From Blastocatellia bacterium UBA7656 (GTDB lineage: Bacteria; Acidobacteriota; Blastocatellia; UBA7656): DNA of 64,000 nucleotides. Numbering within the stretch: the stretch's first letter is position 1; the number at the start of each line of letters is the position of its first letter. Shown in pieces: positions 1 through 7,184 of this stretch. Position numbers and translations under genes: made by a program. The DNA lies in the NCBI GenBank assembly GCA_002483445.1, contig DLHY01000147.1, positions 1,948-65,947 of the forward strand, in the 5' to 3' direction. Under the pieces are notes generated by a model, which did not search any database, was not told the origin of the DNA, and was given only the letters and a program-made list of their open reading frames with translations.

Positions 1-597
1 CGCGCCGACCGCGATGGTGTAAGGAATTTTATGCTCGACGATGAGCCGCGCCTGATCTGCCGCCGAATCAGCCTTCGCCAATTCCTTGAGCATCAAGGCG
101 AGGCTTCCCTGTGGCGGCGCGTCTTTGAACAGCACGGCATCAGCGCGCGCGTCGGGCTTGATGTGAAGCGTAGCGTAAAGATGCTTCATCGCCTTTCGCG
201 CTCTGAGTGCCGAGCGATCAAAGAAAACTGGATCAGCCTCGCGTCGGCGCAGGTAATGAACTACTGCCGTGCGAGTCGAGCGAGGCAGCTTGCCGCGCTC
301 GCGCTTCATGAAATCAATTACGCGAGCGACCTGATAAGGAGGAAACTCCTGCAACAAGACAAAGCCCGCGTCGCGATGCTCACTGATATCGGAAGCGAGC
401 AGGTTGCCTATGAAGACTTCCTTGTGATCGCGCACCTCGCCGTTTCGCTGATACCAGACCGAGAGGTGTCCGTAAAATATCGGATCGCGCTCGACCATAG
501 TTTTATGAAGTTGGGAGACCTGATCCAACTGACGGTGGGGCGTAGTCAGCAGGCTGTTGAGTATGTCCAGTCTTATGTCGCGTTCTGCCTGTTGCAT
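1..597 (-). CDS. Ro60-like (TROVE-type) RNA-binding protein, N-terminal part
   Basis: Seen: an open frame of 199 codons runs from an ATG at 597 to the window edge, with a good ribosome site (AAGAGGTGAAATC) just before it; the C-terminus is outside. The product starts MQQAERDIRLDILNSLLT, is helical, and contains DPIFYGHLSVWYQ, EVRDHKEVF and EADPVFFDRS, ending at VEHKIPYTIAVGA. From memory, similar N-termini occur in bacterial proteins with a helical-repeat domain followed by a vWA domain, the Ro60 architecture; that is recall, not a search. Ro60 proteins bind Y RNAs and guide nucleases to structured RNA. Support from context: a tRNA-mimic RNA of bacterial Y-RNA design lies just upstream on the same strand. 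A MIDAS motif beyond the window edge would settle the call. Confidence 0.65.
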   Translation of the reverse strand, partial: MQQAERDIRLDILNSLLTTPHRQLDQVSQLHKTMVERDPIFYGHLSVWYQRNGEVRDHKEVFIGNLLASDISEHRDAGFVLLQEFPPYQVARVIDFMKRERGKLPRSTRTAVVHYLRRREADPVFFDRSALRARKAMKHLYATLHIKPDARADAVLFKDAPPQGSLALMLKELAKADSAADQARLIVEHKIPYTIAVGA

Positions 598-620
598 GAT
601 TTCACCTCTTGGGGAAGAGG

Positions 621-690
621 TTAGATGTCAGATGCTAGATGTTAGTGGAGCGAGCCTTCTAACATCTGACATCTAACCTCTAACATCTAT
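621..690. repeat. Inverted heptamer array (NNAGATG)
   Basis: 621-645 reads TTAGATG, TCAGATG, CTAGATG, TTAG; 659-690 is its inverse (CTAACAT, CTGACAT, CTAACCT, CTAACAT), so the pair can fold into a hairpin between the Ro60-like gene and the first Y-like RNA. The right arm recurs almost exactly at 958-990, after the third Y-like element, so repeat and Y unit were probably duplicated together. Confidence 0.7.
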
Positions 691-695
691 CCGAA

Positions 696-820
696 TGTCT
701 CGCGCAAGTCGAGAAAGCTGTGCGTCACGCAGGAATCGAACCTGCAACCTTCGGGTTTATGGCCCGATGCTCTAACCAATTGAGCTAGTATGTATGCTCT
801 CTCAGTCCGGGCGCGAGACA
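696..820 (-). ncRNA. Bacterial Y RNA (YrlA-like) with tRNA-mimic head
   Basis: Read on the minus strand from 820 to 696. The ends pair through TGTCTCGCGC (820-811) with GCGCGAGACA (705-696). An asymmetric internal loop follows (CCGGACT against GACTT), then an inner helix GAGAGAGC (803-796) with GCTTTCTC (718-711). The enclosed part copies a tRNA: D arm GCTC-AATTGGTTA-GAGC, anticodon-like arm TCGGG-CCATAAA-CCCGA, five-base variable loop, and T arm GCAGG-TTCGATT-CCTGC. No acceptor stem pairs (TACATAC against GTGACGC), there is no CCA, and U33 is replaced by C. This matches the two-module plan known for YrlA RNAs: a Ro-binding helix plus a tRNA-like module. The neighbouring Ro60-like gene supports the call. 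The true transcript ends are unknown. Confidence 0.72.
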
Positions 821-832
821 AACTCAAAGATG

Positions 833-923
833 CTCCGCGCAAGTTTGAAAAGCTCTTCACTGAACAACGGCTATCGCTCGCTGCCCTCTTATGTGTGTAC
901 GCTTTTCGTGTCGGGGCGCGGAG
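833..923 (-). ncRNA. Second Y-RNA-like element without tRNA head
   Basis: Same helix plan as the neighbouring element. Outer stem CTCCGCGC (923-916) pairs with GCGCGGAG (840-833); internal loop is CCCGACAC against AAACTT; inner stem GAAAAGC (907-901) pairs with GCTTTTC (853-847). The two elements share GCGCCC(C/G)GAC on the 5' strand and ACTTGCGC on the 3' strand, the likely protein-binding core. The head of about 47 bases is not tRNA-like. Paired changes in both stems (for example GAGAGAGC/GCTTTCTC against GAAAAGC/GCTTTTC) indicate selection on structure. No promoter was identified. Confidence 0.55.
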
Positions 924-992
924 GATACGAAAACCTAATCGAGCCGCAAGCCATCTATCATCTGACATCTAACCTCTAACATCTATCTGAAT

Positions 993-1088
993 GCCCCGCG
1001 CAAGTTTGAAAAGCAGTTTTCACTGGCGCTCTACCTCCTTCGAAGTGATGAGTGATGAGTGATGAGTAATGAGTGTGGGCGGCGAGGC
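993..1088 (-). ncRNA. Third, degenerate Y-RNA-like element
   Basis: The 3' half is well kept: GCTTTTCAAACTTGCGCGG is shared with the second element, and its 3' flank repeats that of the tRNA-headed element. The 5' half is poor: GCCTCGC (1088-1082) can pair with GCGCGGGGC (1001-993) including one G-T pair, but no inner stem is visible and the head is filled by one arm of a GTGATGA heptamer array. It may be a relic split by the repeat or a third, altered RNA. Confidence 0.35.
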
Positions 1089-1123
1089 AAAACTCATCAC
1101 TCATTACTCATCACTCATCACTT
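1043..1123. repeat. Inverted heptamer array (GTGATGA)
   Basis: Arm 1043-1075 consists of AGTGATG units; arm 1093-1123 is the inverse (ATCACTC units). The long hairpin sits directly 3' of the small gene ending at 1129 and overlaps the degenerate Y element, so it could also end transcription of the small gene. Confidence 0.7.
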
Positions 1124-1128
1124 CCATT

Positions 1129-1329
1129 TCATCCGTATACCGCTTCAGGTCGGACTACAAGATCGCCCGTAGAAGCGCGGTCGATGGCATAGCTTCGGAA
1201 GCGATCAAGTGAGACATCGAAGTGAGCGGCCAATCGCTCCTGTATCTCACGGTCGCTCATCGATGCGGTCAGCCCAAGCTCGCGCTCTTTCAAATCATAA
1301 GAACGGCCCTCGAAACGAACGTGTATCAT
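1129..1329 (-). CDS. Conserved-looking small protein upstream of the Y RNA/Ro60-like locus
   Basis: A 66-aa product starting MIHVRFEGRSYDL. The start at 1329 is chosen because AGGAGGTGAGCATC precedes its ATG; the longer frame upstream lacks such a site. The order of segments (strand, strand, helix around SDREIQERLAAHF, then strand LVVRPEAVYG) suggests a small beta-grasp-like fold, which is inference. No known family is assigned with certainty. It is co-oriented with the Y-like RNAs and the Ro60-like gene, and 40 bases upstream of its start lies a perfect 12-bp hairpin (1369-1399). A role as partner or regulator of the Ro60-like RNP is only suggested by position. Confidence 0.7.
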   Translation of the reverse strand: MIHVRFEGRSYDLKERELGLTASMSDREIQERLAAHFDVSLDRFRSYAIDRASTGDLVVRPEAVYG

Positions 1330-1914
1330 GATGCTCACCTCCTGAAAAAAATGTCCTGAAATGCAGAACGCCCGCCTCTGTGTTGCGCAGAGGCGGGCGT
1401 CAAAACCCAAAAGGATGGCTGTATCGTTCAGCCTGCCTCCCTCTGCGCGCGGAGCAATTCCGTCGCTACCGGTGTAGTGAAGCCGGTTATATCTGATGGA
1501 CGCTTTGTTATCTGATATAGTGTCACTCGAATTTTTCCTCGAACCTTCACTAAATGTTCAATGCTCGCTGTCATCCAGCAAAAAAAGGAATGCACATTTT
1601 CCACATCCTTGCGCTTCAAGTCAAGAACTTTTTTTTCGAAGCGACAGCAATCACACATTGCGATGAGCGAATTGTGCCGACGCCGCGCAGATATGGTTGC
1701 GCCCCGTCGAGGAATATTAGAGTATTACTCCTGCGCCCGACGAGCGATCCCTGGCAAACGGATCATTCGGGTCTTTGTCAGCACAATGCCTGTATTGAGG
1801 TGGGGAGCATGACGCGGGCAAAGGCTGACAGAGGGCAACGCTTTCGCGCTTGTCTTGTTGTTCGCAACGCCTTTACCAACTTTGACCGAAAATCTTCCGA
1901 GAAGGAGAAACCTC
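1330..1914. other. Gene-poor stretch with a leader hairpin
   Basis: No convincing gene. 1369-1399 holds a perfect hairpin, CGCCCGCCTCTG with CAGAGGCGGGCG around a 7-base loop, in the probable leader of the small gene at 1129-1329. There is no T run right after it on either strand, so a leader structure fits better than a simple terminator. Open frames at 1428-1658 (minus) and 1561-1812 (plus) have no recognisable content. Confidence 0.5.
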
Positions 1915-2646
1915 ATGCAAAGCAAGGTTCGCGGGTTTGCATTCGTTCTCGTATTATCGCTCACTCTCAGGATCGACTCTCCGGCGCAGGACTCTCTGGC
2001 AGGAGTCGCAAAGCAGCGCAAATCTTCCACCACGACCATAGCTCTGAAAATCACAAAGAAAGACCAGAATGCGATGGCGCGGGCCCTTTCCTCTCTCATA
2101 CCCATAGACCCCAACGCGCACGCCACGGGGTTTTTCGTCGGAGAAGGACTCGTGATGACCAGCCATCACGTCGTCTCCGGCAAGCTCAGTCCTCACAAGA
2201 AACGTATGCTGGGATTCAAGGCCGAGGACGAACTTCGCGTTCAGGCTTATGTCAATGGGTGCGAAGCGAAAGTAGTCAAAGTGGATAAAGAGGCGGACCT
2301 CGCTCTGCTGAGGGTATGCTCGTCAAAGCCCGCTCAAAGGCCGACATTTCAATCCGCCCCGAACAAGGATGAGCGAATGCTCCTGATCGCGCAGCCCGGT
2401 GATCAGAAAATGGTGCGCCTTGGAAATTTCAAAGGGCTTTACAATTTCAGAGGAAATGAATACTGGTCGGTAAAGATCGAAGGACAGGACGGCTTTTCCG
2501 GCAGTCCGGTTTATAACAGCAACGGCGATGTCGTCGGAGTATTCTGCCTCTATGACTGGTCGCAGGGAATCGCTCTGCTCAGTCCCGGAGCCAAAGCGCA
2601 ACAGTTTCTTGCAGATTATGACGCAAGCCTTCAAGCTCAGCCGTAG
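1915..2646 (+). CDS. Secreted trypsin-like (S1/HtrA-type) serine protease
   Basis: 243 aa from the ATG at 1915, chosen because GAAGGAGAAA lies just upstream. Residues 1-25 form a signal peptide with cleavage near SPA-QD. The protease fold spans about 60-235 with a full triad: H85 in MTSHHVVSG, D128 in KEADLALLRV and S195 in DGFSGSPVY. There is no PDZ domain, so it is shorter than DegP/HtrA and closer to stand-alone trypsin-like modules. It probably acts outside the cytoplasm. It is monocistronic, converging on the minus-strand gene at 2741 across a shared terminator hairpin. The substrate is unknown. Confidence 0.85.
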   Translation: MQSKVRGFAFVLVLSLTLRIDSPAQDSLAGVAKQRKSSTTTIALKITKKDQNAMARALSSLIPIDPNAHATGFFVGEGLVMTSHHVVSGKLSPHKKRMLGFKAEDELRVQAYVNGCEAKVVKVDKEADLALLRVCSSKPAQRPTFQSAPNKDERMLLIAQPGDQKMVRLGNFKGLYNFRGNEYWSVKIEGQDGFSGSPVYNSNGDVVGVFCLYDWSQGIALLSPGAKAQQFLADYDASLQAQP

Positions 2647-2650
2647 GTAA

Positions 2651-2732
2651 AAGTAAAAAGGCAAAAGAGGAATATACACAGAGCCGTCTGGTTGCGATGG
2701 CGTTCCCACTTTTTACTTTTGCCTTTTTACTT
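2651..2732. terminator. Bidirectional terminator-like inverted repeat
   Basis: AAGTAAAAAGGCAAAAG (2651-2667) pairs perfectly with CTTTTGCCTTTTTACTT (2716-2732) across a 48-base loop, between convergent genes. A/T-rich arms put T runs at the end on both strands. Confidence 0.55.
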
Positions 2733-2740
2733 CTTAATCG

Positions 2741-3034
2741 TCATCCGACCGTTTGCGAGTTTGCGCGAACGCGGTCTCGATAAAGGATGCACGCTTCCAG
2801 CACACGCCGATACTCATCGATTTCAACATCGCGCTCGCAGCAAAGCAGCATCAGGCATCCGTCATCGCGGAACTCGCCGTCCCACTTCATAACTTCTTCA
2901 TCAGTCCATGAGGGGCGATACTGGCGCATCTTTTCATCCGCCATACGGTCGAAGTATGCGCGCAGGTTTACTGATGTTTCGTCGGGCAGTTCATCCCACG
3001 GTTCCTGCTCGAAATTCCATAAGGGTTGTTGCAT
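2741..3034 (-). CDS. Hypothetical acidic cytoplasmic protein
   Basis: 97 aa starting MQQPLWNFEQEPWDEL. The start at 3034 is chosen from GAGG six bases upstream; an in-frame TTG at 3088 is less likely. Rich in D, E and W, with RPSWTDEEVMKWDGEF near the middle; no signal peptide and no membrane segment. No family recognised. It stands alone between a terminator hairpin and about 180 bases of spacer. Frame use and ribosome site make it likely to be real. Confidence 0.6.
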   Translation of the reverse strand: MQQPLWNFEQEPWDELPDETSVNLRAYFDRMADEKMRQYRPSWTDEEVMKWDGEFRDDGCLMLLCCERDVEIDEYRRVLEACILYRDRVRANSQTVG

Positions 3035-3213
3035 ATCAAACCTCATCTCGAATGTTAAGAGCCGAATACAACCTTCTGTCCGGCACAACGAGATTCAAAA
3101 GTCCATATAGCCTGCCGTCGCATTATCGACAGCAGGCGCGCCAAATCGCGCAGACGCGAAGAGGAGCGCCGACTTCACGCTCCCCTTCGATGTCCTTGAA
3201 TGATTGGCAAAGT

Positions 3214-4128
3214 TTATTTCGCCGCTTCGACTTTGCTGAACACCGCGTTGCCCAATCTGACGAAAGGTCCGCCGTCTTCTGATAGCTCTTCAGTCACGGT
3301 GAACGAGTGCGCCGCGACCACACTTATCGTCCGCCTCAGTTGAAGCGACTGCCCCTTGACCTTGAACGGCGGTATCGTGAAGCGAATCGATATGGGCGAG
3401 CGCCAGTCGCCCTGAGTCACAAGCTCGACGCCGCTCATCAATCGTTCGCGGAAGGTGAGCGTCTTCGTTGCTTCATCGAAAGTGATCGAGGCCGTCTCGC
3501 GATAATTCCCCGCGTCAGTTTTCCCCGCGGTCGCGGCCTGAAGCGATTTGCCGTCTGAACTGAGAGTGAAAGTAATCGTCCCTTCCTTGAGCGACGGGCC
3601 GAGCGCGCTTTCGCGTCCCGTCCATTTGAAGTTCCACGACCCGACGAAGTATTCAAGCCCCTGCTTCTGCTGCGGCTGCGGCACGCCGGTTCTCGCTCTC
3701 TGCCCTCCGCCCGGAGCGCCCGCCGGAGCGCCGCCAGCGGCGGCTCGCTTGAGATCGAAGGTGAAGTTGATCTTGTTGCCGCTGAATTCGAGTTCACCTC
3801 CGCCCTTGAGCGTTTCGCCTTCGAGCGTGAAGTTGTAAGAGACGGGAATATCGCCCTGCGGAGATTGAATCATGCTCTGACCCGTCACCTTGTCGCCTTC
3901 GAGTTTGAAATCCTTGAACTCGATGGGCTGATCGGGGCGCACGCCCTCGATAGTGCCGCTGTAGGTCTCCCCCGTCTTTTTGAAATTCACAATAGCCTGT
4001 CGCTCTCCCTGAAAAGACACGACCTTCCCTTCCCACCGGCCTTCGAGCTTGTCCCTTTGAGCAAGCCCAACTGCCATCACCGACTGTGCAAGTAAAATTG
4101 CAGAAAAAATAATCAACAATCGCCGCAT
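3214..4128 (-). CDS. Secreted protein of two beta-rich modules
   Basis: 304 aa. The signal peptide covers about 1-23 (MRRLLIIFSAILLAQSVM...). Residues about 26-130 form a first beta-rich module beginning DKLEGRWEGKVV. A low-complexity Ala/Gly/Pro linker follows (about 131-155). The second module begins LEYFVGSWNFKWTGR and resembles the lipocalin-like or DUF1579-like proteins that start with a G-W-x-W strand; this is a fold guess only. It probably binds a ligand or acts as an extracytoplasmic carrier. Monocistronic, with a repeat-rich spacer upstream. Confidence 0.65.
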   Translation of the reverse strand: MRRLLIIFSAILLAQSVMAVGLAQRDKLEGRWEGKVVSFQGERQAIVNFKKTGETYSGTIEGVRPDQPIEFKDFKLEGDKVTGQSMIQSPQGDIPVSYNFTLEGETLKGGGELEFSGNKINFTFDLKRAAAGGAPAGAPGGGQRARTGVPQPQQKQGLEYFVGSWNFKWTGRESALGPSLKEGTITFTLSSDGKSLQAATAGKTDAGNYRETASITFDEATKTLTFRERLMSGVELVTQGDWRSPISIRFTIPPFKVKGQSLQLRRTISVVAAHSFTVTEELSEDGGPFVRLGNAVFSKVEAAK

Positions 4129-4149
4129 ACTCTCTCCCTCCTTAGAAAA

Positions 4150-4400
4150 CAGTTTTCAGTTTTCAGTTTTCAGTTTTCAGTTTCCCATCATTTCGGGGTG
4201 TTGTTGAAAACGACCTGAATGACTTCTCAGAAAAGTGGCGCAAGCTGTTAGCTTGCGCGGCTCCAAATTCTCGCACTTTCAGGGCGCGCAACCTGCTAGA
4301 TTGCGATATCAGACTCCCGTTAAAATTGATGTCAGATGTTAGTTCTCGCTCCAACTTCTGACTCCTGACTTCTGACTTCTGACTCCTGACTCCTGACTTC
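4150..4400. repeat. Intergenic repeat cluster
   Basis: Four elements in one spacer: a CAGTTTT heptamer array (4150-4183), palindrome GCGCAAGCTGTTAGCTTGCGC within 4235-4260 in two perfect arms, a related palindrome at 4282-4307, and a CTTCTGA/CTCCTGA heptamer array at 4354-4400 reaching the stop codon of the VOC gene. Related palindromes recur at 7073, 46372, 51382 and 51414. Confidence 0.7.
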
Positions 4401-5382
4401 ACTCCTTTCGAGCGTGGCCCTCGACAAGCTCAATATTGATTTTGTCAGGGCCTTCGATGAATGCGAATTTGATACGGCCTATCGAGCGAATCTCCTGCGT
4501 CACCTTCACTCCATCCTTGCGCATCTGTTCAAGAGCCTCCGACAGATTATCGAAGCTGAACCCGATATGATCTACGACGCGCCCCTTAGTCGGGGTCATC
4601 CCTGTCTGCCCTTTCCAGTGATCCGGGTAAACCTGCTTCGAATACTGAACGGGATAGATGATCAGGTTGACGTTATCGATCATCAGCGACATGCTCGGCC
4701 CCACCTGAATTCCGTTGCGAAAGCGCGGCTCGCGCGAAGGCGGCGTTGTCGCATTCCCGCGCCGCGTGGCTCCGAAATATTTCATATACCATTCGCCCGC
4801 GCTCACGGGGTCTTCGCTGAACAGATGCAGATGCCCGAACTGATGATGGTTGGCTGTATTGAGTTCTATAAGCGCGCGATCCGGGCCTTCGACATAAGCG
4901 TACCAGAAGGTCGGAGCGAGTTGAGTGATGGGCGTGAAGAACTTCGTTCCCATATCAAGATGCTTTTTGTAAGTGGCCTGCATATCTTCAGCGCCCCAGC
5001 CGAAGTGCCAGACGGCTGAAGTCAACTCCCACGCGGGCGCGGTCGAGACCTTGCTGAAGAGCATCCACGATTTCTGCGCCCATACTCCTTCGAGCAGACC
5101 TGCAAAACGAGCTTTTTCAGAATCGAACTTCGAAGTGTAAAAATCAATTGCCGCACGAGGGTCGGTCGCGTTGAGGTGCAGGTGATGAAAGTGCGATTCG
5201 TTTTTGACCTGAGCCGCGCCGCTCTCCCCGACAAGCGAACAGGCCGCGAGAGCTATCGCGATGAAAAAGAGCCACGTCAGATTTCTCTGATGAAAGATGA
5301 GCCGCCGTGAACGCTGCAAAAAAGATATGCCTGAAATCTTTTGAGTCGAAATCGCTCTGCGCGAAACATTCACGGCAGCCAT
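4399..5382 (-). CDS. VOC-superfamily (glyoxalase/dioxygenase-like) protein, probable lipoprotein
   Basis: 327 aa if the ATG at 5382 is used, but AAGGAGG directly abuts that ATG; the GTG at 5373 sits at a better distance and may be the true start. A hydrophobic segment at about 36-48 ends in LAAC, a lipobox, so the protein is probably anchored outside the cytoplasm. Two or three betaalphabetabetabeta modules follow: HFHHLHLNATDPRAAIDFY (about 64), HLHLFSEDPVSAGEWY (about 184) and VVDHIGFSFDNLSEALEQM (near the C-terminus). VOC proteins bind a metal through His and Glu to act on small molecules. The adjacent amidohydrolase gene 83 bases upstream, same strand, suggests a shared degradative role; the substrate is unknown. 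Confidence 0.8.
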   Translation of the reverse strand: MAAVNVSRRAISTQKISGISFLQRSRRLIFHQRNLTWLFFIAIALAACSLVGESGAAQVKNESHFHHLHLNATDPRAAIDFYTSKFDSEKARFAGLLEGVWAQKSWMLFSKVSTAPAWELTSAVWHFGWGAEDMQATYKKHLDMGTKFFTPITQLAPTFWYAYVEGPDRALIELNTANHHQFGHLHLFSEDPVSAGEWYMKYFGATRRGNATTPPSREPRFRNGIQVGPSMSLMIDNVNLIIYPVQYSKQVYPDHWKGQTGMTPTKGRVVDHIGFSFDNLSEALEQMRKDGVKVTQEIRSIGRIKFAFIEGPDKINIELVEGHARKE

Positions 5383-5465
5383 CCTCCTTGATCGGTAATC
5401 ACGACATCATCGCTCGTCCGCTGATCAGTCATGCAAAGGACAACGGACGAAGGACAAAGGACAAA

Positions 5466-6971
5466 TCAATCATCCGCTCTCACCCAGCCGTAAGCGCCGT
5501 TGGTGCGCTGACCGCCCCTTTCGAGATAAGCGGTCTTGAGTTTCGACAGCGCGTCCGCAGGCAACGCCTTGCGCTTCTCCTTCACGTTGACCTTGTAGAG
5601 TTTCGCCGCGTTGAGGCCGAATATGTTGGCCTTGTCCTGCTTGGTCAGTTTCTTGTAGCCGAACTTTTCGCACATCTCGTCGCTGATCTGGAAACGCTTG
5701 AAGGCATCGATGACCCACTGAGGCGATCCCCACCAGAGGCAGTCCGTTCCCCAGATGACATGATCCGAGCCGTAGTGCTTGATGTTTTTTCCGATGCCGT
5801 GCATACACATCACGGGATCGACGATGGCCAGCGGCCCGAAGAAGCTTCCTATCTCGCAGTACACGTTGTTGATTTTGGGATTGCGCTTCTTGATGTCCAT
5901 CAAAACGGAGTGCCATTCGAAGTCGCCCGTCGTCGGATCGTACTTGTTGGACTCTTTCCAGTTCGGTTCGTTCGAGCCGTGCTTGATCGCCGAGTGATAG
6001 ACGATGAAGTTGAAATCGGGATTGTTGAGCGCGGCCTTCTCGACATCTTTCGGGTTGGCCAGATGTCCGAGCGTGCGCGACTGATAGGAATAGCCCTTAT
6101 GCACGCTGATGAGTTTCAGTCCTCGCTTGCGGGATTCTTCGTAGAACCACTGCGAGTTTTCATCATCAAGCTGGAAGCCGCCTCCCGACCGACCGGGATC
6201 GGTGTGGCAGTACCACTTCCACGAATCGATCTTGTAAAGGGAAAGCTCTCGCTCGATCTGCTCGATGGTCGCGGCCTTATCGATTTTGTTGGCGGCTTTG
6301 TCCCAGTAGTGATTAGGCGCGAGGTTGCCCTGCGCCAGAGCGCGCTTCGATCCGGCCATCTGGTTTATTTGATTCCGGCTCTCGGCCATCAGCCAGCTTG
6401 GCAGAATGCCGTTGCTGCGCGCTTTGCCTTCGAGAACATTTCCGTCCGGCCCGCGCTGATTTTCGCGCGTAGGCACGCCCGAGATGACGACCATTTCCGT
6501 CTCGGAGTCGAAGTACATCTCTTTGACGAAATTGTGGAAGCCATAGGAATCCTTGTCGTTTTTAAGCTCGAATCCCATGTTTTTGACGAATTCCATGTTT
6601 CGGAAATTGAGCGCGATTCCGTTCGTGAAGTGCGCCTGCACATCGATGATAAAGTATTCGCCCTTGGGCCACTTTTCGTCGTAAGCGGCCGCCTCCCAGG
6701 TTTCCGACTCATCGACGTCCCAGCATTTGCCGAATACTTTGTTCTGGGCGAGAAAACATGTTGCAAGCCCCATGGTCGAGGCCATAAAAGTCCGCCGGTT
6801 CATACCGAGCTTTTTGGCGCGCTCTTCACTCATCTCGCCGATGAGGTTCTCGACTCTCTTCTGCGGTTCCGACTGAGGGCGGGGAATGAATTCTTCGTTA
6901 GAAACTATCTGCGTGGGCATTGGTGAATCCACGCCCTTTTTCATATCGCGCACTGCTTTCCTTACCCACAT
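5466..6971 (-). CDS. Tat-exported amidohydrolase (Amidohydro_2-like)
   Basis: 501 aa; AAAGGAGCGAAGTT precedes the ATG. A twin-arginine segment (NRRTFMASTMGLA, about 58-70) lies after a long polar N-terminus. The TIM-barrel body starts at about 105 with FIIDVQAHF: the usual D-x-H-x-H metal motif appears as D110-x-Q112-x-H114, so the first His is replaced. Later elements are SVHKGY, IVYHSAIKHGS and IWGTDCLWWGS, the last giving the catalytic-type Asp. Family members hydrolyse or decarboxylate small carboxylates and lactones. The VOC gene follows on the same strand. The Gln substitution leaves the metal content open. An antisense frame of 539 codons covers this gene and is a shadow. Confidence 0.8.
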   Translation of the reverse strand: MWVRKAVRDMKKGVDSPMPTQIVSNEEFIPRPQSEPQKRVENLIGEMSEERAKKLGMNRRTFMASTMGLATCFLAQNKVFGKCWDVDESETWEAAAYDEKWPKGEYFIIDVQAHFTNGIALNFRNMEFVKNMGFELKNDKDSYGFHNFVKEMYFDSETEMVVISGVPTRENQRGPDGNVLEGKARSNGILPSWLMAESRNQINQMAGSKRALAQGNLAPNHYWDKAANKIDKAATIEQIERELSLYKIDSWKWYCHTDPGRSGGGFQLDDENSQWFYEESRKRGLKLISVHKGYSYQSRTLGHLANPKDVEKAALNNPDFNFIVYHSAIKHGSNEPNWKESNKYDPTTGDFEWHSVLMDIKKRNPKINNVYCEIGSFFGPLAIVDPVMCMHGIGKNIKHYGSDHVIWGTDCLWWGSPQWVIDAFKRFQISDEMCEKFGYKKLTKQDKANIFGLNAAKLYKVNVKEKRKALPADALSKLKTAYLERGGQRTNGAYGWVRADD

Positions 6972-7072
6972 AACTTCGCTCCTTTCATCCTTTCAAAAGC
7001 GGCAACACGTTGGCCCGGTATTGCCGACCGCTTGTCTGCCTTGTTGACTTGAGGAATTGATCCACCGGATTA

Positions 7073-7097
7073 TACGCAAGCCTGATAGATTGCGTTA
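7073..7097. repeat. Dispersed palindrome of the CGCAAxCTGxTAGxTTGCG type
   Basis: TACGCAAGC...ATTGCGTTA, an imperfect palindrome in the spacer between the amidohydrolase and pcs. Same family as 4235, 4282, 46372, 51382 and 51414. Confidence 0.55.
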
Positions 7098-7184
7098 CAA
7101 CTTCGCGGCGCGCTGGCGGTGACGCGCACACGCATCAATTATCATCAAAAAGATGTAAACTGCAACCCGCAAGTGAGCATTTAC

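Noticed and set aside
31..624. Plus-strand frame of 197 codons
   Set aside because: Antisense to the Ro60-like gene, which has the ribosome site and coherent protein features.
721..790. A tRNA gene (Met-like, CAT in the loop) on the minus strand
   Set aside because: D and T arms are good, but the acceptor strands do not pair, the loop lacks U33, there is no CCA, and the ends pair instead into a Y-RNA-type helix. It is better explained as a tRNA mimic.
1428..1658. Minus-strand frame of 76 codons upstream of the small Ro60-linked gene
   Set aside because: No ribosome site, no recognisable features; more likely part of a control region.
5307..6926. Plus-strand frame of 539 codons
   Set aside because: Exact antisense of the amidohydrolase; long antisense frames are expected at this base composition.
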